Source of the DNA: Nautilus pompilius
Lineage: Eukaryota; Mollusca; Cephalopoda; Nautilida; Nautilidae
NCBI GenBank assembly: GCA_018389105.1
Contig: JACATO010002131.1
Coordinates: forward strand, 1,423,001 to 1,487,000
Reading direction: 5' to 3'
DNA: 64,000 nt
Positions within the stretch are counted from its first letter, which is position 1. Every line of letters begins with the position of its first letter. Position numbers and translations under genes: made by a program. Below are positions 62,401 to 63,157 of the stretch, one piece after another. The notes beneath the pieces are model-generated. The model was given only the letters and a program-made list of their open reading frames with translations, had not been told where the DNA came from and made no database searches.

Positions 62401-63157
62401 AATTCCCCAGAATAATAGGCAGAATAATTACATTCAGGCATGGAGACTTTATTCAAGAAACAAAACTGAAATAGTAGAGAGTTTGAAAACTAATTGAGAA
62501 TATGGTGAATTATTTAAAATATTAATTTCAATTAGATTAGCTTAATAATTAAATGTCAGTAATTTATTTCACTTATTAGAACTTCTATTACTAACACTGT
62601 GAACTAGCATTGTACAGTTATTAGGTTTATCTCAAAGTAGTGCCAATGCAGTAGTGGTGTAGTTATTTCCACATAGTAGTTCTTGCAGAAAGCAATCACA
62701 AGAACCATAAGTATTTCTTTTTTAATTACATTTTATGCCATGGATTTATTAACCTATGGCTAGTTCATTTACAGCTGACAACCATATACATAATACCAGT
62801 GTGCTGTGTGATTTCTTAGTCTTTGTATCAGTCTACATTTTTTTAAAAAATTACTTCTGCTTTGCTTTCAGTCCTTATTCATTAGGTGAAGCTGACTCTA
62901 AACAAAACAATGGCTATGACGAACGCGAAATCTCTTTGGATTTATACGATGATGAAATGGACTACCTACCCATGTCTTCATCACTGAGTTCATCTGACTG
63001 CATACTGGCAGCTGCTTTGTATGAACATGATATTTCAAAGAAATCACAACTTAATGCAGTGTTACCAACTGTAAGTAAATCAGTATCGAACAGCTACAGC
63101 AGCAGAGATTCAACTCCTTCGTCACATCCCTATCACAGGAATGCAACGGACATATGA
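46..63157 (+). CDS. CDH23: Cadherin-23-like gene, 34 coding exons, 5' end outside window
   Basis: A calcium-dependent adhesion protein of the plasma membrane; in vertebrates CDH23 forms the upper part of hair-cell tip links and binds protocadherin-15 and harmonin. The joined exons total 5572 bases, one base of a split codon plus 1856 codons and TGA, and every junction keeps frame. Visible are 14 EC repeats with DxNDN linkers, DxD and LDRE/LDYE motifs, a SEA-like membrane-adjacent domain, one hydrophobic helix and a cytoplasmic tail ending T-D-I. The CDH23 assignment rests on recalled similarity: EC1 strand spacing, the DVQD linker after EC2, an LQ in place of LDRE in the fourth repeat from the membrane, NDQR.KV before the membrane-adjacent domain, NYNVLE at its end, and the tail motifs. 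The start codon and signal peptide are upstream. The main oddity is length, 14 EC instead of 27. Confidence 0.93.
540..812 (-). repeat. tRNA-derived SINE-like copy
   Basis: On the minus strand the element opens near 812 with a tRNA-like head. An A-box-like GATTCAGTAGCTTATAG is followed by a B-box-like AAGTTTGAATCCC (748-760). A central part contains AATGAAGAATTCTAGCAGGG, which recurs in other repeats of this window. The boundaries are approximate. It is a degenerate insertion, not a functional tRNA. Confidence 0.55.
3530..3848. mobile_element. Small non-autonomous hAT-type element
   Basis: The ends are inverted: CAGGGCCAGTTC at the left and GAACCGGCCCTG at the right. The flanks are a near-perfect 8-bp duplication, CTGGTGTG (3522-3529) against CTGATGTG (3849-3856). 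An 8-bp duplication with CAGGG termini is typical of hAT MITEs. The 319-bp interior has no coding capacity. A related end may occur at 9845. Confidence 0.7.
5742..5925 (+). repeat. Dispersed repeat, copy A
   Basis: This stretch shares an ordered series of short blocks with 24890-25060: GCCAGTGCCTT, a CTTTC block, CCTTTAGCTG, TTTCT, a GCACCA/GCACTA block, then GCAACAACAA or GCAAAAAAT and ACCACCAACTT. The shared order suggests two diverged copies of one repeat. I do not recognise the family. Confidence 0.4.
6059..6106 (+). CDS. CDH23: CDH23 exon 2: central strand of EC1, GC donor
   Basis: A 48-nt phase 0-0 exon encoding KTEQTLVFKITDSENE. Without it EC1 lacks the strand and loop between LDRDW and the DVNDN linker. 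With it the spacing from LDR to DVNDN equals that of human CDH23 EC1 as I recall it. The acceptor is a tandem TAGCAG, so use of the first AG would add one Gln. No in-frame GT donor fits; the donor must be GAG|GCAAAT at 6107, a GC-AG intron. Confidence 0.7.
6107..7467 (+). other. CDH23: Intron 2 (1.4 kb, GC-AG)
   Basis: The intron starts GCAAAT and ends TTTATTTAG. It holds a poly-T run near 6123-6139 and a short TA tract near 6775-6786. No gene or recognisable mobile element was seen. Confidence 0.6.
7468..7557 (+). CDS. CDH23: CDH23 exon 3: EC1/EC2 linker
   Basis: The exon lies between TTTATTTAG and GTAGGT, phase 0-0, 30 codons. It encodes VILYIQDVNDNAPEF, the canonical DxNDNAP calcium linker closing EC1, then the first strand of EC2 ending in TVSE. 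Confidence 0.92.
7804..7890 (+). CDS. CDH23: CDH23 exon 4: first half of EC2
   Basis: Acceptor TATTTCAG, donor GTAAAG, phase 0-0, 29 codons. It contains ASDPDNGPGGTVTYSMK, the DxD-type EC motif followed by the Y-S strand. A 246-bp intron separates it from exon 3. Confidence 0.92.
7891..8953 (+). other. CDH23: Intron 4 (1.1 kb)
   Basis: AT-rich sequence. It has a weak match near 8410-8432 to the SINE-like motif GTTCTAGTAGGGACTTT and a long T run before the next acceptor. Nothing else was recognised. Confidence 0.6.
8954..8965 (+). CDS. CDH23: CDH23 exon 5: 12-nt microexon
   Basis: A T-rich tract and TTTTAG precede GCTATAGCCCAG, followed by a perfect CAG|GTAAGT donor. The four codons (A-I-A-Q) are in phase 0 and join YSMK of exon 4 to APTPEYSTKF of exon 6. 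The insert falls in a surface loop of EC2. Skipping also keeps frame, so it may be constitutive or alternative. The call rests on splice-site strength and frame only. Confidence 0.6.
9845..9996. mobile_element. Possible 152-bp hAT-like MITE
   Basis: The ends CAGGGCCTGGCTCA and TTGGCCAGCCCTG are imperfect inverted repeats and resemble those of the element at 3530-3848. The flanking 8-mers TGCTCCAT and GACACCAT share 5 of 8 bases, a weak duplication. There is no coding content. Confidence 0.4.
11488..11986. mobile_element. Tigger/pogo-type MITE
   Basis: The left end CAGGTTGAGAATCCCTTAT reappears inverted at the right as ATAAGGGATTCTTGACCTT. TA dinucleotides flank both ends (11486-11487 and 11987-11988), as expected for Tc1/mariner/pogo transposition. 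The interior repeats TCAGATTTTGGA-type words near both ends and has no coding capacity. Confidence 0.7.
12333..12458 (+). CDS. CDH23: CDH23 exon 6: second half of EC2
   Basis: Acceptor TTTCTTGCAG, donor GTAAGC, phase 0-0, 42 codons. It encodes FRIDTVSNIGEIRL, then ALDYETHTFYQFEITAT, with LDYE in place of LDRE. Human CDH23 EC2 also has LDYE as I recall it. Confidence 0.93.
12459..14593 (+). other. CDH23: Intron 6 (2.1 kb)
   Basis: AT-rich, with a CT microsatellite at about 13690-13710 and T runs near 13163-13180. No gene or mobile element was recognised. Confidence 0.6.
14594..14713 (+). CDS. CDH23: CDH23 exon 7: EC2/EC3 linker
   Basis: Acceptor TTTAAATTTAG, donor GTATGT, phase 0-0, 40 codons. 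It begins with DGG and encodes FVVTVLDVQDTPPRF. The linker DVQDxxP replaces DxNDNAP. Human CDH23 has the same DVQD variant at its EC2-EC3 junction as I recall it, which supports the assignment. It ends with YSIQILENVSV, strand A of EC3. Confidence 0.92.
14714..15877 (+). other. CDH23: Intron 7 (1.2 kb)
   Basis: AT-rich sequence with a short ACAG-type tract near 15232-15256. Nothing else was recognised. Confidence 0.6.
15878..15956 (+). CDS. CDH23: CDH23 exon 8: first part of EC3
   Basis: Acceptor AATTTCAG, donor GTAAAT, entering in phase 0 and leaving in phase 1. It encodes GTKVLQVTAIDGDRG then SLTYKFVDG, with the DxD motif of EC3. Its last base joins GA of exon 9 to give Gly. Confidence 0.92.
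16245..16363 (+). CDS. CDH23: CDH23 exon 9: middle of EC3
   Basis: Acceptor TTTTGCAG, donor GTAAGG, entering in phase 1 and leaving in phase 0. It encodes KFENFLINRTSGWITV, then NTLDRD and GGVYAMTVM. The residues between LDRD and the next strand are longer than usual, as in human CDH23 EC3. Confidence 0.92.
16364..17485 (+). other. CDH23: Intron 9 (1.1 kb)
   Basis: It holds a minus-strand SINE-like copy (about 16555-16800) and a short CT tract near 16996-17008. The rest is AT-rich with nothing recognised. Confidence 0.6.
16555..16800 (-). repeat. tRNA-derived SINE-like copy
   Basis: The minus strand opens near 16800 with TGGTCCAGTGGTTAACTC (A-box-like), then GAGTTCAATTTGAG (B-box-like). Farther on it carries GGTTCTAATATGGACTTTT, a variant of the GTTCTAGTAGGGACTTT word shared by several repeats here. 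Boundaries are approximate. Confidence 0.5.
17486..17689 (+). CDS. CDH23: CDH23 exon 10: EC3/EC4 linker
   Basis: Acceptor TTACATAG, donor GTTTGT, phase 0-0, 68 codons. It encodes VKITVLDINDNGPQF, then SYTASIMENLHKG and NVTDRDQ. There is a slightly extended segment between the glycine and the DxD motif of EC4. Confidence 0.92.
17690..19626 (+). other. CDH23: Intron 10 (1.9 kb)
   Basis: Most of the intron is a decayed plus-strand Tc1-like transposon (about 17930-19250). T-rich sequence leads into the acceptor TTGTTTGTAG. No host exon was found. Confidence 0.6.
17930..19250 (+). mobile_element. Decayed Tc1-like transposon
   Basis: Plus-strand translation, interrupted by stops and frameshifts, gives fragments in Tc1 transposase order: a GVMVWG-like block near 18550, then TQYISIFLEGFLPL (about 18635-18680), YMEDSAPAY (about 18710-18735; cf. 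QQDNAPCH) and RPITGHKPDQGYH (about 18794-18832; cf. WPxxSPDLNPIE). Terminal repeats were not resolved, so the ends are approximate. No intact transposase remains. Confidence 0.5.
19627..19788 (+). CDS. CDH23: CDH23 exon 11: EC4
   Basis: Acceptor TTGTTTGTAG, donor GTTGGT, phase 0-0, 54 codons. It begins GRNSHFVLTVEKNNNF and later gives LDYETTKFITFQ. The LDYE motif and the long segment before it match human CDH23 EC4 as I recall it. Confidence 0.9.
19789..20379 (+). other. CDH23: Intron 11 (0.6 kb)
   Basis: AT-rich with T and A runs near 20105-20120. No repeat or gene was recognised. Confidence 0.6.
20380..20544 (+). CDS. CDH23: CDH23 exon 12: EC4/EC5 linker
   Basis: Acceptor TTTTGTAAG, donor GTAAGT, phase 0-0, 55 codons. 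It encodes ATVSLTIEDMNDNAPVF, then ETYLETVREDAI and STIA. This is the canonical calcium linker closing EC4 and strand A of EC5. Confidence 0.93.
20545..21128 (+). other. CDH23: Intron 12 (0.6 kb)
   Basis: AT-rich intron sequence. Nothing was recognised in it. Confidence 0.6.
21129..21193 (+). CDS. CDH23: CDH23 exon 13: first part of EC5
   Basis: Acceptor TTTCTTGTAG, donor GTAAGT, entering in phase 0 and leaving in phase 2. It encodes ATDADTGSYGEITYLLKGDNS, a textbook DxD-G-Y cadherin motif. Confidence 0.93.
21194..22047 (+). other. CDH23: Intron 13 (0.9 kb)
   Basis: AT-rich with homopolymer A and T runs. Nothing was recognised. Confidence 0.6.
22048..22285 (+). CDS. CDH23: CDH23 exon 14: rest of EC5 and start of EC6
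   Basis: Acceptor CCAAACAG, entering in phase 2 and leaving in phase 0. It encodes FSVSPKTGVISV, LDRELRDAYYMTLEAKDGG, then INIEDVNDNAPIF. The donor GAG|GTGTGC is weak, but joining here gives LAVE|AMDNDKPG, the expected LxVxAxDND motif of EC6. Confidence 0.9.
22286..23679 (+). other. CDH23: Intron 14 (1.4 kb)
   Basis: AT-rich with a TA microsatellite at about 23153-23169. Nothing else was recognised. Confidence 0.6.
23680..23925 (+). CDS. CDH23: CDH23 exon 15: EC6, GC donor
   Basis: Acceptor TTTATTTAG, phase 0-0, 82 codons. It encodes AMDNDKPGTNNSQVKYKI, FSINEDTGEITL and SALDYEKL, then TNLTVTVE. The donor is GAG|GCAAGT (23926), a consensus GC-AG donor. The nearby GT at 23930 would put a stop codon across the junction with exon 16. 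Confidence 0.9.
24260..24530 (+). repeat. tRNA-derived SINE-like copy
   Basis: The head has TCCAATGGTAGAATGCTAG (A-box-like) and CAGGTTGGAATCTTGACTGG (B-box-like). The middle reads TTTTCTCTGAGCTCTCCATT, then GGTTCTAGTAGGGACTTTGT. This is the clearest forward copy of the family seen at 540, 16555, 40130 and 56225. The central part recalls the Meta-domain of MetaSINEs, a comparison from memory that is untested. Confidence 0.6.
24890..25060 (+). repeat. Dispersed repeat, copy B
   Basis: This is the partner of 5742-5925. The blocks GCAGTGCCTT, CTCTTTC, CCTTTTGCTG, TTTCTTGCCCAATTCAT, GCACTAGTGAG, GCAAAAAAT and ACCACCAACTT occur in the same order. The family is unknown to me. Confidence 0.4.
26336..26408 (+). 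CDS. CDH23: CDH23 exon 16: EC6/EC7 linker
   Basis: Acceptor ATCCTAG, donor CAG|GTAAGA, entering in phase 0 and leaving in phase 1. It encodes DENDNAPTFLRPLYKANVSE and ATP, the linker closing EC6 and strand A of EC7. Confidence 0.93.
26409..28166 (+). other. CDH23: Intron 16 (1.8 kb)
   Basis: It includes a fragment near 27185-27240 with GAAGAGTTCTAGTAATGGCTT, similar to the SINE-like family. No exon was found, so no extra EC repeat is hidden here. The rest is AT-rich. Confidence 0.6.
28167..28624 (+). CDS. CDH23: CDH23 exon 17: EC7 and start of EC8
   Basis: Acceptor ACTTTAG, donor AGG|GTAAGC, entering in phase 1 and leaving in phase 0. At 458 nt it is one of the two longest exons. It encodes VKAVDADTTSPNNEIIYRI, FRIDAITGIISI, GATLDRENKDSYILNLSAI and ITDENDENPYF, then QSVSVKENQM and TAKDDDENSGLKYSVM. 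EC7 has the extra residues before LDRE seen in human EC20. EC8 opens like human EC21. Confidence 0.93.
28625..29165 (+). other. CDH23: Intron 17 (0.5 kb)
   Basis: AT-rich intron sequence. Nothing was recognised. Confidence 0.6.
29166..29301 (+). CDS. CDH23: CDH23 exon 18: middle of EC8
   Basis: Acceptor TTATTTTAG, donor GTGAGT, entering in phase 0 and leaving in phase 1. It encodes NYFDVYPDNGTVYINTSLDRE, then LPILVTDTNSRKAVQTAT. Before LDRE lies the longer insertion also seen in human CDH23 EC21. Confidence 0.92.
29302..30160 (+). other. CDH23: Intron 18 (0.9 kb)
   Basis: AT-rich with a TC microsatellite at about 29979-29994. Nothing else was recognised. Confidence 0.6.
30161..30376 (+). 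CDS. CDH23: CDH23 exon 19: EC8/EC9 linker
   Basis: Acceptor AATTTCAG, donor GTGAGC, entering and leaving in phase 1. It encodes SLRITILDVNDNSPDF, YYLNVSEDLPLDAEVFRVV, ANDKDKNQAVSFRI and YFKIEPSGQQ. This closes EC8 and gives the DxD region of EC9. Confidence 0.93.
30377..32008 (+). other. CDH23: Intron 19 (1.6 kb)
   Basis: AT-rich sequence with A and T runs. I recognised no mobile element or exon. Confidence 0.6.
32009..32322 (+). CDS. CDH23: CDH23 exon 20: EC9 end and EC10 start
   Basis: Acceptor TTTTGCAG, donor GTAAGT, entering in phase 1 and leaving in phase 0. It encodes AVRLDKKLDREKVEFLQFTI, HIKVVDSNDNKPEF, NSTYWISEDAAVG and NATDKDTGIFGKIFFSLE. It joins the linker DSNDNKP to EC10. Confidence 0.93.
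32545..33066 (+). CDS. CDH23: CDH23 exon 21: EC10 end, EC11, EC12 start
   Basis: Acceptor TTCCTCAG, donor GTAAGA, phase 0-0, 174 codons, the longest exon. It encodes LDRETKASYPLVIIVKDN, LLDVNDNAPAF, SAQDPDDGDNGKIEFTL and FAIDPTTGDIQL, then SLQENIGVYYLTVIAMDKG. Here LDRE is replaced by LQEN, and the closing linker is DVNLHNPKF, not DxNDNAP. Human EC24 also lacks LDRE, having LQSYE as I recall it. Confidence 0.94.
33396..33690 (+). repeat. Degenerate tandem repeat, about four units
   Basis: The motif TTTAACAAGGgaGTAATCAtGT recurs at about 33396, 33469, 33573 and 33655. Two units also share the preceding text CTTYTATTA...GCCATTTGTATGTAA or GCCATTGTGTAAC. Unit length varies from about 70 to 105 bp. 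Confidence 0.6.
33743..34600. mobile_element. Candidate Tigger/pogo-like relic
   Basis: The left edge reads TACAGTAATACCATGATATA and continues into GTGCATTCCTGGAGC, the style of Tigger-type termini. I could not find the matching right repeat, and no transposase motif is clear. Family and right boundary are guesses. Confidence 0.3.
34949..35137 (+). CDS. CDH23: CDH23 exon 22: EC12
   Basis: Acceptor TTCCTAG, donor GTATGT, phase 0-0, 63 codons. It encodes MQVSATDDDHGLNGQVKYEL, then DWKKFHLDKDTGRLI and AILDREKQKTYV. The DW..F and GLNG pattern matches human EC25 as I recall it. Confidence 0.93.
35138..37481 (+). other. CDH23: Intron 22 (2.3 kb)
   Basis: About half of it is a decayed minus-strand Tc1-like transposon (about 35500-36640). 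The remainder is AT-rich with nothing recognised. Confidence 0.6.
35500..36640 (-). mobile_element. Decayed Tc1-like transposon
   Basis: Minus-strand translation gives ENIQHLSWPAHYPDINHHKM (about 35858-35917), a decayed copy of the Tc1 catalytic block DNIxxLxWPAxSPDLNPIE; the final Glu is lost. Downstream, ALGTIP (about 35809-35826) and a TVRDTG segment fit the Tc1 C-terminus. Many stops and shifts remove any activity. TIRs were not found and the ends are approximate. Confidence 0.6.
37482..37713 (+). CDS. CDH23: CDH23 exon 23: EC12 end and EC13 start
   Basis: Acceptor CTTCCCAG, donor AAG|GTCAGG, entering in phase 0 and leaving in phase 1. It encodes LQVEAYDLGKET, HLTIELLDMNDNPPLF, VLSVEEEQDSAYVG and EDSDSGNNSQICYYIK. 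The donor is weak, but the frame into exon 24 (GGEKSNHFSL) is right. Confidence 0.92.
37714..39067 (+). other. CDH23: Intron 23 (1.4 kb)
   Basis: AT-rich, with a short GT/GA-rich tract near 38008-38036. Nothing else was recognised. Confidence 0.6.
39068..39387 (+). CDS. CDH23: CDH23 exon 24: EC13 with a furin-type site
   Basis: Acceptor CTTGATAG, donor AAG|GTAAGG, entering in phase 1 and leaving in phase 0. It encodes HFSLSKTSGKLYL, KKLDREEVPNVNLVIQASEH and VQLKDINDNPPVF. Between them lies a long polar loop holding RKKR (39211-39222), a proprotein-convertase-type sequence. The A.D motif expected after the LDRE strand is replaced by ASEHCY, so one calcium ligand seems absent. Human EC26 has a loop of similar place and length. 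Confidence 0.92.
39399..39496 (+). repeat. (CT)n(CA)n compound microsatellite
   Basis: About 14 CT units run into about 35 CA units with one interruption (ACCACA near 39480). It sits 11 bp downstream of the donor of exon 24. Confidence 0.95.
40130..40320 (-). repeat. tRNA-derived SINE-like copy
   Basis: On the minus strand the B-box-like AAGTTTGATTCCTGCTGG (about 40263-40282) is followed by TGTGGGTTTTCTCCCACATC and then AAAAATGAAGAGTTCTAGTT. The central text matches the copies at 24260 and 54975. The A box is degraded. Confidence 0.55.
40431..40670 (+). CDS. CDH23: CDH23 exon 25: EC14 (membrane-proximal)
   Basis: Acceptor TTTTATAG, donor GTATGC, phase 0-0, 80 codons. It encodes YDIEDKDIGNNSIPYFRL, then FQTNMEGHFLLPLVVADVGG and NSTAVFT. 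It keeps DxD but lacks LDRE, as does human EC27, the last CDH23 repeat, as I recall it. Confidence 0.92.
40671..42027 (+). other. CDH23: Intron 25 (1.4 kb)
   Basis: It contains a poly-A run at about 41777-41794. I recognised no gene or mobile element. Confidence 0.55.
42028..42116 (+). CDS. CDH23: CDH23 exon 26: start of membrane-adjacent domain
   Basis: Acceptor TCTCTTCAG, donor GTAAGT, entering in phase 0 and leaving in phase 2. It encodes IHLISNDQRIKVIFRL, then AFAVRGLKDPFT. DDQR.KI at the same place is a hallmark of human CDH23 as I recall it. This begins the SEA-like membrane-adjacent domain. Confidence 0.92.
42117..44138 (+). other. CDH23: Intron 26 (2.0 kb)
   Basis: It holds a decayed Tigger-type transposon (42521-43343). 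The rest is AT-rich with nothing recognised. Confidence 0.65.
42521..43343 (-). mobile_element. Decayed Tigger (pogo) DNA transposon
   Basis: The termini CAGGTGCTCCCCGACTTACA and, inverted, CAGATACTCCCCGACTTATG flank the element, with TA on both sides (42519-42520, 43344-43345). The minus strand carries a broken transposase N-terminus: RKSLDLEVKMKVI near 43080, NAIARDLQLSYSTISTILKD near 43000, and CENP-B-like SLLTIQTKARSIF and FQASNGWFNRLQ near 42702-42830. There are frameshifts and the catalytic region is missing. At 823 bp it is an internally deleted copy. Confidence 0.85.
44139..44225 (+). CDS. CDH23: CDH23 exon 27: membrane-adjacent domain
   Basis: Acceptor TTTTTAAG, donor GTAGGT, entering and leaving in phase 2. 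It encodes QLQNSTGYKIIVDKIQTHEN and ALGKPEVD, the strand and turn after NxTG typical of the CDH23/PCDH15 membrane-adjacent domain. Confidence 0.9.
44226..45127 (+). other. CDH23: Intron 27 (0.9 kb)
   Basis: It begins with the donor, then a 174-bp pyrimidine tract and a TA microsatellite (44250-44440). The rest is very AT-rich. Confidence 0.65.
44250..44440 (+). repeat. Long polypyrimidine tract followed by (TA)n
   Basis: Nearly pure C/T from 44250 to 44423 with only about four purines, in blocks of CT, CCCCCT and CCCT, then a run of TA. It starts 24 bp after the donor of exon 27. Confidence 0.95.
45128..45196 (+). CDS. CDH23: CDH23 exon 28: membrane-adjacent domain
   Basis: Acceptor TATCTTTCAG, donor AAG|GTAATG, entering and leaving in phase 2. 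It encodes TDMLIHGIDLKTNEVVDAKV and LL. The T.LLIHV...TN.I.D pattern is that of the CDH23 membrane-adjacent domain. Confidence 0.92.
45197..45827 (+). other. CDH23: Intron 28 (0.6 kb)
   Basis: AT-rich. It has an open stretch of about 100 codons at 45313-45621 that resembles nothing I know and has no splice context fitting the gene. Confidence 0.5.
45828..45894 (+). CDS. CDH23: CDH23 exon 29: end of membrane-adjacent domain
   Basis: Acceptor TTTTAAAG, donor GTGAGT, entering in phase 2 and leaving in phase 0. It encodes AVDFNTANLVSILNNYNVLE then IV. NYNVL at this place is shared with human CDH23. Confidence 0.92.
45895..46864 (+). other. CDH23: Intron 29 (1.0 kb)
   Basis: It begins with the donor, then a CA/GA microsatellite (45906-45970). 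The rest is AT-rich with nothing recognised. Confidence 0.6.
45906..45970 (+). repeat. (CA)n(GA)n compound microsatellite
   Basis: A CA run passes into GA/CAGA repeats, starting 12 bp after the donor of exon 29. Confidence 0.9.
46865..46992 (+). CDS. CDH23: CDH23 exon 30: transmembrane segment
   Basis: Acceptor TTCTTTCAG, donor GTGAGT, entering in phase 0 and leaving in phase 2. After PYTSPPDNSTTERDLK comes an uninterrupted hydrophobic helix of 23 residues (46913-46981), followed by SRQK. The basic stop-transfer residues put the C-terminus in the cytoplasm. Confidence 0.95.
46993..47540 (+). other. CDH23: Intron 30 (0.5 kb)
   Basis: T-rich toward the acceptor TTTTTTACAG. Nothing was recognised. 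Confidence 0.6.
47541..47584 (+). CDS. CDH23: CDH23 exon 31: juxtamembrane cytoplasmic segment
   Basis: Acceptor TTTTTTACAG, donor GTAAGT, entering in phase 2 and leaving in phase 1. It encodes YIRKLKAATGKSYH, a basic stretch; human CDH23 has HKRKLKAI at the same place as I recall it. Confidence 0.92.
48095..48945 (-). mobile_element. pogo-like DNA transposon fragment
   Basis: The minus strand from about 48654 reads MPAIKKRKADTAAF, then KLEVVNFAENNGNMAAERQY and GVSEKCVCDWQK. This is the N-terminal Brinker/CENP-B-type DNA-binding helix-turn-helix of pogo-family transposases. Sequence around it repeats ATAAGT(T/C)(G/A) words on both sides, and the right end reads AAAAATACGGTA. No catalytic domain is present. 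Ends are approximate. Confidence 0.6.
49493..49507 (+). CDS. CDH23: Candidate 15-nt cassette microexon
   Basis: A strong pyrimidine tract and TTTTTTTGCAG precede ACATTCATAAAATAG, followed by GTAAAA. In the phase set by exon 31 it reads Y-I-H-K-I plus one base and enters exon 32 in frame. It would add five residues to the cytoplasmic tail just inside the membrane. Exons 31 and 32 also join correctly without it. Confidence 0.35.
   Translation, partial: TFIK
51005..51068 (+). CDS. CDH23: CDH23 exon 32: cytoplasmic tail
   Basis: Acceptor TTTTTTTAG, donor GTATGT, entering in phase 1 and leaving in phase 2. It encodes PLDTDLRKGDVPGTNIHSYE plus a split AA. P.TN.(H/Y)S is shared with human CDH23. 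The split codon becomes Asn with either of two downstream acceptors. Confidence 0.92.
51196..51304 (+). CDS. CDH23: Possible alternative last exon of CDH23
   Basis: Acceptor TTATTTTCAG, then T completes Asn, then EAYKTDWIKVGFQ, continuing open for 22 more codons to TAA (51302-51304). AATAAA signals follow at 51737, 51801 and 51806. Used after exon 32 it gives a protein of about 1779 residues in this window, without the harmonin-binding motifs. The only other route, a weak donor CAAA|GTAAAA at 51237, leaves phase 1 and cannot join exon 33. Confidence 0.5.
54975..55085 (+). repeat. SINE-like fragment
   Basis: It carries ACCAGCCAGCCTTGTGGGTT and TTCTCCCACATCTAGAAATA, matching the central text of the copy at 40130-40320. 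The head and tail are not clear. Confidence 0.45.
56225..56345 (+). repeat. SINE-like fragment
   Basis: It contains GGTTCCTCTGGGCACCCCAG, then TCTAAAAATAAAGAATTCTA and GTAGGGATTTC, the shared central word of the SINE-like family. It lacks a recognisable tRNA-like head. Confidence 0.5.
57411..57600. repeat. Imperfect inverted repeat
   Basis: TGACGTTTTGGTAAAGTATT with CCAGTAGCCATCTTCAG (57411-57447) is approximately the reverse complement of CTGAAGATGGTAACAGGCTG with TTTTTCTGAAATGTCA (57563-57599). The spacer is about 115 bp. The words CTGAAGATGGC and AAACGTCA recall the ends of Penelope-like or LINE relics, from memory. Confidence 0.45.
57922..57975 (+). CDS. CDH23: CDH23 exon 33: cytoplasmic tail
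   Basis: Acceptor TTTACTCTAG, donor GG|GTAAGT, entering and leaving in phase 2. It encodes ANPIYLEKIIMADLDDD. Joined to exon 32 it gives TNIHSYENANPIYLEK, which aligns with TNKYSFDGANPVWLD of human CDH23 as I recall it. Without splicing, the donor itself would read as a TAA stop. Confidence 0.9.
59234..59943 (+). mobile_element. hAT transposon relic with perfect TSD
   Basis: The termini are CAGTGGTTCTCAACC and GGTTGAGAACCACTG, perfect inverted repeats. An identical 8-bp duplication TTTTAGAG flanks both sides (59226-59233 and 59944-59951). A transposase C-terminal fragment lies at 59482-59592: HPLLEHSAVIDLRLSLTTLE, then PDIKKLADLHQPQGSH and a stop. This resembles hAT/ZBED-type proteins. At 710 bp it is a deletion derivative. 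Confidence 0.92.
60093..61244 (+). mobile_element. Decayed mariner-like transposon
   Basis: The ends AGTTCTGTCCAAAA and TTTTGGACAGAACT are perfect inverted repeats, with TA at 60091-60092 and 61245-61246. Plus-strand fragments include GFIKTSMKHRPRFG (about 60310-60350) near the expected DNA-binding end and FSPDLNPLDFIVW near 60920-60960, the usual SPDLNPxD catalytic block. Stops and frameshifts interrupt it throughout. Confidence 0.85.
61413..61437 (+). repeat. (TTA)n microsatellite
   Basis: About seven TTA units within intron 33. Confidence 0.85.
62872..63157 (+). CDS. CDH23: CDH23 last exon: harmonin-binding tail
   Basis: Acceptor TTGCTTTCAG; the first base completes Gly. It encodes PYSLGEADSK, an acidic stretch (SLDLYDDEMDYLP), a serine-rich stretch, CILAAALYEHDISKKSQL (62998-63051) and a Ser/Thr-rich end closing in N-A-T-D-I and TGA at 63155-63157. 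The helix aligns with the internal harmonin N-domain-binding peptide of CDH23 (YLRAAIQEYDNIAKLGQ, from memory). T-D-I is a class I PDZ ligand like T-E-L of vertebrate CDH23. Confidence 0.93.

Larger units (their letters stand above)
57976..62871 (+). other. CDH23: Intron 33 (4.9 kb)
   Basis: It holds a hAT relic (59234-59943), a mariner-like relic (60093-61244) and a TTA microsatellite (about 61413-61437). No additional cytoplasmic exon was found. Confidence 0.65.
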
